Under the pieces are notes generated by a model. The model worked only from the letters and a program-made list of their open reading frames with translations. It searched no databases and was not told where the DNA came from. Positions 11,394 to 25,300 of a DNA stretch of 64,000 bases are shown here, piece after piece. Each line of letters starts with the position of its first letter. Within the stretch, counting starts at the first letter, position 1. Made by a program: the position numbers and the translations under genes. The stretch comes from Diospyros lotus (taxonomy: Eukaryota; Streptophyta; Magnoliopsida; Ericales; Ebenaceae). The stretch is taken from assembly GCF_014633365.1 (NCBI RefSeq), contig NC_068340.1, forward strand, positions 34,360,328 to 34,424,327, written 5' to 3'.

Positions 11394-13307
11394 TCAAGCT
11401 AAGCTTTTCTTCAAGGACTCGAGAACAGCTTTGGAAGCCATTTTCTTGGCCATCTTCGTATCCGGCGCAGTGCTAGTATGCTTGTGTAAGACACCGTTTG
11501 CATTAACCTCTACTGTAGCCGCCGTCACATTTCTTCCGCGAGAAACCACAGGCTTTTCCCTCGTGAAATGTTCCCTTTGACATAATTCAGTCAGCTCTCT
11601 CACCGGATTCAGCGTCAATGTTTCAGGTGTAACCAAAGGCTCCAGAAGTGGCCTCATGCTCTGGAAGACAGCATCTTTGTTGTATCCTGAATCAACAAGA
11701 ATACCCCCTGCAATAGATTCTATAACATCTCCAAGTACCTGCAACACATCATATGAACGCTCAGAACAACAAAATTAACTTTCAAGGGAAAATAGAGAAG
11801 AGGGAGGGTTATTGAGATCACTAAACAAGATGACGACGAGAAATTTATCCCAAATAACAATAATAAAAGACCTGTTATTGGATATCAACCAATAAAAGAT
11901 AGCAACCAAAATGTTAAAATATTTACCATTTTACTCAAACTAGCATACTGCCAACACTCCCCCAAGCACTACTACATATTTAACAAGGGCAAACCAGATG
12001 AACACGTACTGCAACCAAAGATTCGCTTCCTTTTCTAATCTACTTAGCAGTCCCTTCTTCGCCTATTAATAAATTTCCACCATCCTGCTTTTACTAACAT
12101 TTTGGTGAGTAGCAAGGGCGAAGAATAAGGTTCAATTTGGAAGGATGATGGACTTGAGCAAGGCAAGTCAAAGCACTAAATTTTATTACGCTTATCAACA
12201 CCAACGAAAAGGAAAGCATAATTGCAAAATACATAGAAAAAATGAAAAATAAAAAGAATAAGAAATAAATCATTGCTCTTGCAACTCCAACATCTTCATG
12301 TGACTTCACTCTTCAAGGAAATCAAGAAAATAACGCATCATTTGGTTATATATCCAACAACCAAAACATATAAAAATGTTATCCCCATAACGGTCATGCG
12401 AACTTTTCATAGTAAGATATCGACTGGATTTTCATGTCTTTTGCAATGAAAGAAGACCCACTGGTTATTAATCTACCAAAGGCCAAGCTCAACATATTTA
12501 AGAACAGACAAGTATCACCTTTTGTAATAAACAACCTATCAAGCTTTTATTCAGCAATGTGGGGTGGGCTACATAAATTCTAGCTCTCCATTCATTTCCA
12601 TCTATCCCCTTATCTTCTATAAAGACCTTATAACTCATATCCTACCTAAGTCGTCTCACACCAAATTTTCCTTGGTCTTCCTCTTTTACAAAAACTTGTT
12701 CCATTCTATCCACTCTCCTCTCCTCAAAAGAGCCTTTGTTGCATCATCTTTTAAAATACGGAAAAAAGTTCAAATTTTACCACCAAAACTCTTTAGATTT
12801 AAATTTTACAGCTGTCACCCTAATGCCAAGCAATTCTGGTAGCGTGTTTGCCACAAGCTTAAGGAAAATTTTCCATAAACAAACCTCTAAAACTAAAATT
12901 ACAAAAATTACATGGATATACAGATACATTAAAGGTAACATTTGCAATATATTGCATAAGATACTAAAAAAATAATTGTAACACGAGCAACATATAGACT
13001 TATTCAACAACCGGCGTCGAAGACTAACCTTGGGCAAAGTTGTTTCCGATTCCCATCCAAAAGTTGTTGCCAAAGATAACTGCTCAAGATTATGAACAGT
13101 ATCAGCTATACGTCTGTGGAGATCTTGTGAAGACTGAAGAATGTGTTTGTGTAATCCAGCCTTAACTGCAGATCGAGCATAACAATCATTGTTCACAGAA
13201 GCTGACCTTAAATCAGTCAATAGACCAGGTGACAATCCAGGATACTTCTGATATAGGTGCAAGGTTATAAGATAATCCAAGACTGAATCTCCAAGGAATT
13301 CAAGACG
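11394..13307 (-). other. DCL2: DCL2 copy 1: RNase IIIb and dsRNA-binding domain (exons 21-22)
   Basis: Residues 1194-1400. Exon 21 opens with RLEFLGDSVLDYL (Glu1196, Asp1200); exon 22 opens with VLGDVIESIAGG (Asp1290, Glu1293). The second RNase III centre is therefore complete. The rest of exon 22 is the C-terminal dsRBD, beginning RELTELCQREHF and ending with the usual helix TKMAKKMASKAVLESL before the TGA at 11396-11394. A poly(A)-signal-like AATAAA on the minus strand lies about 60 nt downstream, near 11,330. Confidence 0.9.
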
Positions 13308-16300
13308 CTGTGGGACAATGAAATGAAAAATTTTAAATATAACAACCTGAATTCAATCCACAAGATTGTATCTTCAAAAAAGTGTTAATTGGAAATTAAA
13401 ACATCACAACACCAAATAAACAAGTACTACAAATGTGCTCCCATGCAGATACTATACACCAACGGTTGAAGTTGATGTTGCAGCAAGTGAGCCAGTGCAT
13501 GTCCTTGTAGGAAAATCAGCATGGATGTATCTGATGTACAAATAGTTCAATGCAAAAGATAAAACTACACATCACTCAATGCTACTACGCTACTAAATCA
13601 TCATATCCTCATTTCAATGTGTTGTTCAAATAGCAGAGAGGCAAAGAAGCTTTGCAACAGTTCAGCAATGCTTCATACACATGGTAAGCCATTCATAAAA
13701 TCGTAGAAATATACAGACAAATTATAAAAAAAATGCTGAGATTTCAAAAGCTACTTGAAAACAAAACAAAACAAAAACTACAAAATGAAAAAAAGGAAAT
13801 ATTCATACAATTGAAAAATAGCAAGTGCTTAAGATGCAAATAAAGTACAGAAAAAAAAATCCTTTATTTTCCCAGTATTTGAAAAATCATACTTACTCCA
13901 TAACATCTAATATTTCTTCAAAAAGATAAAATAGTTGAGATATTTAAAAAGAGTTCAAAATTCATAAAAACAACATATCAAACCTTAATCACACCATGCA
14001 GGTCGTCTACATAAATTCTAACAAGCCAATCATTACTTTATGTTTTGTACTCATATCATACCTAAAACTTCCCCACCAAGTTTTTCTTGGTCTTCATCTG
14101 TCTCTTTTGATATAGACTTGTCTCATTCCATCCACTCTCAAAAAAGAGCCTTTATTGGTCTCTACTTCTCACCAATAATCTCATTTCTAATTTTATATTT
14201 TCCTATATCGCCACACATCCATCGTAACACCCTCTGTTGGTCTTTATTGCCCAACATTCTGTGCCAAATAAGAAAGTTGATCTTATATAGGCATTTAAAA
14301 ATTTTTCTATTGGCTTTAAAAGATTCTTACTAATGCATTTTTCATTTTAACCATCCTCCCTTAATTCCAGGAGTAAAATTTTCATTAATTTCCCCATCTT
14401 TTTGAATGATCAGTCCGAGGTATATGAACTAATCTTTTCATGATTTTGACCTTCAAGTTTTTATCATAACATTATCACTTGTAATTTTACATAACTAGAT
14501 CTATATGTCCTATTTAATTTCAATGTACTCAATTTGAAACCTTTAAATTTTAAAATTTTTCCATATCTCGAGTTTAGTATTTATGTACTCTTTATCTTAC
14601 CAATTAAGAACATGTCTTTTGCAAATAACATAAACCAAGGCACCTTTTCTTGAATATGCTTAGTGAGTTCATCCATTGTTAAGGCAAAGAGATAAGTGCT
14701 TAATACAAATCCCTTATGTAATCCAATTGTAATTGGAAAAGCTAATCAAGTTCTACACTTGTTTTGCCACATGTCTACCCTATTATACATCTCTTTAAAA
14801 GCATGAACATAAACAATTAGGACTCTTTTCTTCTTTAGCACCCTTGCGTAAATCTATAAACACCACCTATAAGCCCTTTTTCTTTTCTCTATATCTTTCT
14901 ATTAGGCATCTTAGGAAGTATGCAACTATCATTTTTTTCCCTACCACACATTAAACCCAATAGGTTTTCAAAAACCTTGGTTCTCTTCTTAATCTTTCCT
15001 CACTAACCCACTCCCAAAGTTTCATAGCGTAGCTCGTTAGCTTGATTCCTCTACAATTTCCCCAACATTGAACATATCAATTATTTTTTAAAAATTTGCA
15101 CAAGGATCACATTAAATAATTTCATAAAGTAAAAAATGCTCTCTGCTCCCATGCATTTCTATGCTTCTATTTGAGTATTATTGAGTCCAACAACTTTATT
15201 ACTATTCATCTTTTTCAAGACTTGTTTTTATTTCATTTGGACATATATGTCTATGGTATATGTAATTCTTATATTCTTCAAGAATTACTAAAATGCCCCA
15301 GCATAGCACTTGTTTCTTCACCTTCACTCAATGACTTTGAGAAACAAGTCTTCCATCTCTCCTTATTCACCTCCCTCATTTACAAGTACCATTTTGCTTT
15401 CATCTTTGATGCATTTCACTTGGCTCAAATCCCTAGTTCTTTCTCTTGCCTTAGCTAGTTTATACACATCTATTTCCCCATTTTTTGTATCAAATCATTG
15501 GTATGAATTAATATAAACTTTTGACTATACTTCAATAATTGTCCTCGTTGCTTCTTTTTTTTTTTTTTTTTTTTTTGTTGCCAATATCTACCTCATAACT
15601 TCTCATGGTTATGGCATTTTTGTAATTCTTGTAACAAGCTCCCATAGCTTTGATTTTTGGTTGTACTACTTCAATCCACCACCAAGACTCTTTTGGATAT
15701 GAGACCTTCCCCTTTTAACTCTTCAAACACCATTCTTGCCATATGTTGAATAGCAATAGATAGGAAAAATGAAATTTTCTAATCGTGGTTCAATGAAAAC
15801 ATTAAAATTTCATTACTCAACTACTTTTTTATCTTGACGAAAACGAAGACATTAGAAAATTCAAAATGCCTAAATTTCACAAGTACTAGCTAAGACCAAA
15901 AAAAAATATCACTAAATGTAAGCCCCATCTAAGTTAATAGAATGGTTTCAGGTGAATCTTTTCTCAGAACAATTTATCTTCAACATGAGTGGATTATGGA
16001 ACTACAATAATATTTCAGATAATGGCTGACAGACTAATGCAAAGATCCATAGCAGGTAAGATAAGTGAGAGCATGTAAAAATATTTGAAAAAAGAAAAAA
16101 TTTCCAACATCAATGACATATATCTTATGAATTACAGAAAGATACCTGATAACATCTCGGAATCTCAGGTAGCATATATGAACCATGGGTTAGTGCTTCA
16201 ACAAGCAAAGAAGGATCAAGAAATGAGAAATTCAATAAGGACTCTAGGTATTTGATGTTAACATGCCTCTCGGGTTGAACTGGAAATTGCCTCACATATG

Positions 16301-19300
16301 GTATGTTGATGAAATCCACCTTCATACCAAGCCAATCCATAAATGACAAGGCAGCATATTCCCCACCTGTGCTGAGGAATGCACCAATAAGTGCCTCCAC
16401 AACATCAGCTACTGTTTTACCTTTCATTTTCCTCATTCCCCGATTAAAGATTTTCCTCGTTCCAGAAAGAAACTCTTCATCTAATGTATATTGTCCAGAT
16501 CTATCACCAGGAATTATCCACACTTTTGGATCAAAAGGTTCATTTCGAATGAAGCCCTACAGTTAAAAGGTACAAAAGCAAAACGTATGCTTACAAATCC
16601 TAGAAAATACAACACAATAGAAACACAGAATTGAAAAATCATTTCAGTTATGCAACAACAGAACCCTGATGAGAGAATAAACATTTAACAGATATGTTGC
16701 CACTCCAAAGCACTATATTATTTTTAACAAAAAACAGATTTGTTAGCAATAGATCAAGTTCGAGAACTCAAACAAATCCATATGACCACCAATTTCACAA
16801 AGACTCAGTCCTAATCAATGATATTCAACAAAAATCTACACAAACATTCCAACACCAAAATGAGAACTTACAAGCATACAAATTCCAGCCACTTGGCATT
16901 GGCCCAAAAATCGTCTTTTCATCATGCCATTCAAAATCCTCTATAGCAATATTATAAGCACAGAAAATCAGAGAACATAGTGCCTTTTGAAACTTTAGGG
17001 GCTCAAACTTAGGATAACTGTTCAGTCCATATCATGTACCATTAATATAAACAACATATAAAGCAACTATCACAAATAAAACCAAAGTTGAATAATGATA
17101 ATGTTGCCTAGAATGTCATTATCAAGATGTAATTCCCTGAACAGATAACAAAAACCTGTTGAGAATCTTCTTTACATTCAGATATCAAATCGATGAAAAC
17201 CCAGAATATCCCACCTCTGTGTGGGACAAAAACTAATTTCCACAGAAAAGGGCATCCAATGCATTAGGCTCCAAAATTTCTGAGGATCAAGGGAGGGATT
17301 GTTTTTTATTGCAGCCTTTAACCTTGCTTTGTAAAAAGGTTGTTTCAACAATACAAATCCATAAGGACCTACCTTACACCCTCAGGTGGGGGGCACCAAC
17401 TTCTACAGAGGACTGAATTAAGAAAACAGCATGAAAGAATGTGACATGAATAAAATAGGCCTGCAAACTCATGCAAGTTGACATTCTAAAGATTACTTTT
17501 TAAGATAGAAGATTAAAGTCAGACTGCAGAAAAAGGGAAAAAAAACAAAAATACATGGAAATAGTAAAACTGAAGGCACTTGTTCCAAGTATTACAGCCA
17601 GATTATAATTAGTAAAAGCTTACCGGAAGTTTGCGGTCACATCCAAGCTTGCATAGTGCAGCATTAGAAATTAATTTATCTTTCTTCAAACTAAGCATTC
17701 CCTCATGTTGGATTTGATAAGTTTTAAATAGCTGTTGACAGACCGCATATTTAAGGAAAGAGTCCCCCAAGGTCTCCAGTGATTCGAGATGAAATTTCTC
17801 CTGGCACTTTTTGGTTGTAATTGCTTCCAAGACCTACATGAATGTGTTAGACAGGTTACCAGAAATACAAAGGGATATTCAACAAAATAAAGGAATTTTA
17901 AATAATTAACCAAATTATTTAACTCAAAGAAAATTAATAGTCAATAAGGCAAAAAGCATTGCCATAGATCCTCAAGAAAGAAAAATGTATTGTAAGACAA
18001 AGCAACAAAGTCTAATTCAGGTAAGCATGTCATCATGTATTATATAGTTGTATAGGAACAAGTCAGTTAAAACATTTACAGATGCATTTCTTAATCATAA
18101 ACCAAGTCTAAAGCTTAAGAATACGACATCCCTTTGTTAGAATCAGAAAACTATCATACATCAAGCTCCAATTAAACAATCCTCCACCATCCTGTAAAGA
18201 GTTCAAACATCACTTCAAATAGGGCAAGTTAGTTAAAAGTGTGAACCGATAGTCAAAACAGATTGCTAGAGCGCATTTTTATTGTTATTCCACATGGTAA
18301 TCATAAATTAGAATGGGACTTCATAGAGTGGGTTCAGACTCAACACTTGAACTAATGCATGCATAAATTGCCTTCTTCGCAACTTTTGAAGGCAAGCATT
18401 GTACAGTGCTTATTACGAAACAGTATGCCAAATTAAATAATTATTGGTTTCAAAGCAACAGATAGGGGAACATACCTTGGCAGTTGGAATAATAACATTT
18501 TGCGTGCAGTGATCCACATGCAACTTTTTCAAGTTGATAGCAATAAGCAAACACTCGATCCGATGCATGATAGATGGCAGATATGAGAAAGAATATATGG
18601 TGCCAAGGGATATAGGAGACATCACGATGACACAAAGTTCAGGAGGCAGTTCAACAGATGAGTTACTTGATTCTAGCCACAAAAAAAAAATAGTTATTAG
18701 CCACAAATGAAAACACAAAATAGTGAAACAAAAATGCATGAATTCCATTGACTCATGTTCTGTTTTACACATTGGTAGGCACTTCAAAATAGGTGACCAA
18801 TCTATATCCAATATAAAATTCATTTAACACTTCAAACTACAAATCTAGGCATGTCTATATATGACAGATAACCTATAAGACACATTGCTATCGTGTGTCC
18901 AGCAGCAGTGACAGCAGCAGTGACTTGAATTATGTTAACTGCAAATGCTTTCATAAGGATTTTGTTTGGTGTTAGTATTTTTTTTTGGGACCAAAAGGTG
19001 AAATCCCTCACACCCCGGGTCGGTGATTTGTATTTTTAAATTGTAATATGATGGATTAGACCTGATCCTGCCTAGAAGGATTAAGGCTTGTGATTGTTGT
19101 TCTTGTCTTTGTAATAATATGATGAATTAGATCTATGACCTTTTTTCTGGTTAATTTATTTATTTTTCATTCTGAAATATCATTTTTTATAAAAATACAT
19201 TTCTCATACCCCTACAATTCTACATTGACATTATTCCATATTATTGCATCCAAATCTAATCCAACATCCCTATCTATATCTTATCCATATCCACACCCCC

Positions 19301-22300
19301 ACACTTCTTTGGGTGGAGATCCTCAACAAGATGAGGGGGGTTCCACCACACTTATTGTGGCAGGAGATGGTGGTCAGAAAGAGAATCAAATAGCAACAGT
19401 GGTGCCAAGGGATTGGTCATATACCAACTATCCACTTCCCTCATTAGCATCCAATTCAATGCTTCAATGGATATGATTGGATCATTCAATGAGGGTACTT
19501 AGTGGGCTGATGGGTCATTTGGCAGCCATGAAGAGTCTGGGATGGGGAACTGAAAACAGAAAGAAAATGAGCAAAGATAAAGAGAATAAAACAAAAATAA
19601 AAATAGCCAGTTGAGTAAATTCACTATGTTAAACAGCCAAATAGTTTACATATACACACTGAGTTAACTACATTCTCCCTCTCAAAAAGATACATGATCT
19701 TACTCTTCCATCAGCCAACCTCTAACGACAGGTACAAATGCATTACATAAAAGCCACAGGAAAGATGGATGTAATTTGTGCTATTTGAATAGCAAGAAGA
19801 CATACGGAAAGGGAACAACATCGTAAAGAAGCAAAAACTTGAACTATTTGAATAGTAAGAAGGCATATGTAAAGGTAACAAGATCGCAAAGAAGCAAAAA
19901 CAGAAAATACCATCAAGTAAAAGAAAATGCATCTGATAACGAAGATCCAACATATTTAATCTTTTTTTTTTTTTCACAGTTCTTCCATATTAATGGGCAC
20001 AAACTATTCTCAACATATCATACCCAGTATCTAAATTGTATAGGGACAATAAGAAAATTCATAATGCCAATTTACTGCATTATGTAACTTCGCAAAATTA
20101 AAGAGCAAAAAATTGAAACAAAGAATGTCAAGTTCTAATAATTAGCCTACATTCTTGTACAACAATTTTTTTTCAGATTTCAGAAATGGCAAATAATCTA
20201 TTGACTGCAAAAGATGGTTTCAGTCCAAACAGTTGGTTCAAATAATGCAAAATATTAGAGCATGAACAAAGCACAGTCTTTCCTTACTACAAACTTTTAT
20301 TTAAATGACCATGACGAGATAAATTCCACGGGTAGATATAGACTTGCATATACATAGAACACATAGGGTAAGGTAAGGCAAGTAAGCAAACAAACCTCTT
20401 TCTTCGAGTTTTTTACGCCTCTGAAGGCAATTTTGCACAGGAAAAATATGTTTGCCTATAAGCAGTGATTCCCTTTCAAAGCACAAGTCAATTCCATACC
20501 TGTGATAAAGTTTAGGATAGAGTTACTGTTTTCTGTTCATGTAAAAAATATCAATCACTTCATTCCAAAAAACACCAACAAAGACCATCACATCAATTAA
20601 CAAAAGAGATATTAAAATCAATAGTTTTCACAAACCGTGATTTATAGTATTGTTTGTAAGACATGACTTCCCCACTCCTCATCCTCAGCAACGAGTTCCC
20701 ATCCAAATTATCTGAAGTTCGAGTGATACAATAAACATAACCATTATGAGGTGTGTATACCAAGGAATTTTCCAACATGCAGCTGCACACCAAATCATTC
20801 TTAGTATGCACAAGGCAGCTGGAACTCTTGGGACGGTAACAGGTAGTATTATGATCCCTGAGCTTTTCATAAGGAAAAATCACGGAACTAACGCATTTCC
20901 AATTGACAACCAACGGATTATGAGGTGGGCCGCTACAGGGGAGCAACAGATAGTCAATTGAATAACCTTTCCTTGAATTATATGCACTCAGAACCTCCGT
21001 CAGCTTAATCAAATTGTGATCAAAAAGAACTCTAAGCAGAGAGATCTGAAACCTTTGGCACAAAAGCACCTGTCCAAAAATTTGATGATCAAAAAATAAT
21101 CTATGCAAAAATGTCTTCATACTGATTAATTATCTATATAGCAAACAACTTACTTAATCCACAATAAAAACCAAAAAATAGTTCAGACCATAAAAAGTGT
21201 ACAGTACCTGCTCAGAACTAAGGCTCATTTCTCCAACATATTTTACCCGGACAGACAGGTTGCCCTTATCCACTTCTAAATCAAAAGTAATCTTCTCATC
21301 ATCAAGTTCAAGCTTAGTCATGATACCGAGTACAATATGATGAAGTGGGACATTATACTCAAAGCTCCTTTGTATCTCAATCAAGTAGCAACAGAATGAC
21401 CTTGTAGAATTGTTTTCACAATGACCAACCAACTCAGATGGAAAGTAGTTAGCTCGATCATCGACATACGGTTCACAGCCTAATACAGAAATATAGTCTT
21501 AATGAAAAATAAAAATAAGAAATGATGGAAAAGAAATAGTAACTTGAATATTATAAATTACCCAATTCCTGTGCATCAGCTTCCTCCACAACAATATCTG
21601 GCACTAGATTATCATTTAATGCCCCAATCTGATGAAGCCGTTTGCACGCCTCTAAGCATGCAAGTTGCTTTACAGTTTTGATGTTGCCTTTCACACTAAC
21701 AGGTTCTAAGTTGCAACTTTTAGGGAATATCAACGTGCAAAGTTGCAAATTCTTATCTATTTCAAACAAAGGAGAGGGTTTAAAATACCTGCAATCAGAA
21801 AACAAGGAATATACAGTTCATAGCTGCACACTACAAACAAGTTTAAGATTGCATGATGAAAAATAAACAAACTAGAGTACTATAAACAATGAGAAATTTA
21901 GTGCTTGAACAAACCCATCAGCCGGGAGCCGGGAGCAATAGAAATACAGCAAAGCCACGCTAGAACTTAGAGTTACAACTGCTCCTGTGCTTTCAACACG
22001 ATAAAAAGCCTCCTTAAACAATTCGCTGTTAGGATGTCCGCAAGGAAGGTGAGAATGGCACAGTGCTTCCTCCCTCATGATGTCTCCACTAGCAAGATAA
22101 TTCTGCATTCGATTGAGTGTAACAGTATCCCCACTACCAACCCAACCAGAAAAGAGAAAAATGATAAATAGCAACTTCACCAGTGAAATCTTTACCAATT
22201 CTAAGCAATCATAGTGACATCCACAGAACAGATAAAGTAGAAATCATTTCTTATGCATACCTCCTCACCATCAACAAAAAATCTGAGTTCTGCATCCGAG

Positions 22301-25300
22301 CACGACCCCGGGACTGAATAAAACTACAGACTGTAGCCGACGGATCAAATCTAATAACAAGATTGCAGCTTTGAACATCCAAACCCTCTTCAAGAATTGA
22401 GGTTGCAACAATAATGTTCACCTGCAAATAAGCCATGGCATATAAGCAGTATTAACTGGTGACATACAGATCATATTATTCAAATGAATTAAAACCTACC
22501 ATGCCCTTGCGAAATTCTTCAACAATTTCGTTTTGTATATTTCTACTCTGTGACTGGAAAACAGAGTGATTCCCTGCAGTATACTTTGTCTTCCAGCCAG
22601 TTAGTTTAGGCAGCAATTCACTCAACAGAATTTGAAGAACAACAGCAGTAATAACCCTTTCTACAAAAATTATACATCGCAAATCCTTCACAACCCTACA
22701 TAAAATAACACAAGAAATCTCATGTCATGACATGTAAATAAATGATGGAATATATTTGAACTGTTTAGTAAGATTTGTTTTGCTAATTTAATTTATCTTT
22801 TTAGTTAAACTTTAGACTATAAATACCCACATAGTGGGATAAAGGCTTGTTATGTTGTTATTTAGCCTATAAGTATGCATTAATGATGTACTCAGAGAAG
22901 GCAATTCATTTGATTATAATTGTGATTTCTTCCCTTTCTAAATTCACTCTCTCAGGTCTCCCAATCCCTCTCTACTTCTTCTTCCCCTTCCCTTTCTCTC
23001 CAACAGTTCTTCTCTTCCCTTCTCAAATTTTCTACAAATTCTTGTTGTCCCTCATAAATCCATGTCTTAGTTTTACATAGCAAACATGAAATAAACATGG
23101 TGAAATACTAAAAGCTCATGGTGAAAAGATTGAATATCTTGGATACAGATTGAAGAGTCAAATGATCATAATGCCAACAACATTGATGAGACATGGTGCT
23201 CACTCTTTCAAAGAGAGAATGTCCAGAAAAATATGAAAAGTTTCGCTCCCACAAACAATGAAAATGAGACAGGAATGGCCAACATTGATGTAACTAATGA
23301 GGAAAGTGGAAAAATAATCAAAGAATTAGAAGTGAAGACATTGAAATCAGAAGAAGTACAAGGGAAGCAGCTTTTTTCTGCCATGAAGCAAATAAACAAC
23401 AATGCTACCATGCATTCAATTTCCTTTCCCCTAAAGAAACTAAAGAATACAATGATAAGTTCATCAATATCATTGTTCAAGGAACTCAAATCTTTACAAG
23501 CTGGATATTGTAGATTCCTGAACAAAATTCATATTCATACATCTTTCGGCTTGTAGTCTTAGTTCATTCAAACCACCTCAAAATCGAGGCTACATAAGTA
23601 TCAGATAGAGTGCACAAGACAAATTGCAAAAATGTTGCAAAGAAAAATTTTGACCATGCAGGATACCTGTAATCAAGAAGATATTTAATGAGATAGATGA
23701 CTTTTGAGGATAGATATCCAGCAACCATATCAGCATTTAAGTCATCACCAATGGACCACCGCTGACCTATATTGTACCACAAAAGAAGAAGGGGAAAGAA
23801 TGAATAAGCGAGCAACAGGAGTTCAGCGATTTGAGACCAAGCATAGAACAATTCCATCAGTAAAAGTTGCAGAAATTACCTGATGGTATATAAGTAGAGA
23901 AAACCTTAGATACATCCAAGCTAAAATCCTTAACAATGGTCTCAGCGCACACATCTAATTTCCCCCATGAGAAAATGTCAGTTTCATCACATGACAAAGA
24001 TTCTGCTGCCTGTTACAAGACATCAAAGTTTCTGATGTTTACCGTATCATTTTTAAAGACAAATCAAGAAATTAGAACAAGAGAAAATACATACCTTCAT
24101 AGCCAACCAAACACCAAGCTCACTCAAACAAAATGAGAAGGTTGAAACCAGCTTTGATAATCTTCTCCTAGCAGCATCTGCTGCAGACTTTGCAATATAT
24201 GATTCTTGTAGGGCAGACTCATGCTGATAAAATATGCATGTGAAGTCAAATACTCAAAAAAATATAAGGAAAACATAACAAGATAAAAAAGAATACAAGG
24301 GAAAAAAACAAATATATATATATATATAAACACAAGGAAAAGCAGTATCTCATAAGTTCAAATCATACAAAAGCAAATAACTACGTATGTGGAAGTCTTC
24401 GCAAAGACAAAGATATAATCACATTAAGATTTGGCCATGCCCAGTTTCACCACAAAATGCAACAATAGCTATAACATGGCCATGAAAGATCGGAGTATAT
24501 AACAATATAAATCCATACTTCTATAAATCATTAACATATGATATTATATATTTCAAACACACGGTTATATCTTTGCAACCTAAACCCTATCATGGATGAT
24601 TACTACTCAGATAAATGGAATCCAACATTTGGCAGATCAAAATTTCTATGTTGCAAGAAACCTGAAATGATATTACACAAATATTGGAGTTTGTGGAGCA
24701 GAATGCATTACTCGCACATCATAAGGCCCCATCATTAAATTAAAAACAATAAGCAAAATAACACGGATAATTACGACAAAGATTTAATTTTATTAATAAA
24801 CGGCAAAGGGGACATGATCGGCTCAAGCCGGGAGTTATAAACACTCCCTCACAGCACTCACTACACAGGCAATGCCTGCACCTAAAGGCCCAGATCAACT
24901 GCAGGCCCAATGAAGGATGCAAACAAACAGGACACTCCTCGTCAAATTCCATTCCCAGACGTGTATGTGGGTCGAAGAACCATAGAACCACCAGTCTGTC
25001 AAGCCTTCGTGTCTGTAGAGGTCGTCATTACGGACATCCGTCACGGACAAGGGATAGTCCGGGGCGTCAACGAACGGGACCTCCCTAATCAAGTGGTAGC
25101 CAGGGAAGATGGAACTAGGGTTGGTCAGGAAGGAAGGAGCATAGTACCTGATACGCTCCGTGTGGACCACACCGCCGGAGTACCAAGTCACCCTTCCCCA
25201 GTGGAACCTAGCAAAGCCAATCTCATAGTGAGCCATGAGGACGACGAAGGACTCCACCGTGATGATGTGTGAGGCGAGGAGAACGACGAACACCATGTCA

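Noticed and set aside
23233..23556. 108-codon plus-strand frame in DCL2 intron 10
   Set aside because: No domain recognised and the other strand is also open; kept only as part of an insertion-like segment.
24910..25272. 120-codon plus-strand frame over the RING island
   Set aside because: It is antisense to the RING coding strand and open only because the block is GC-rich; no motif.
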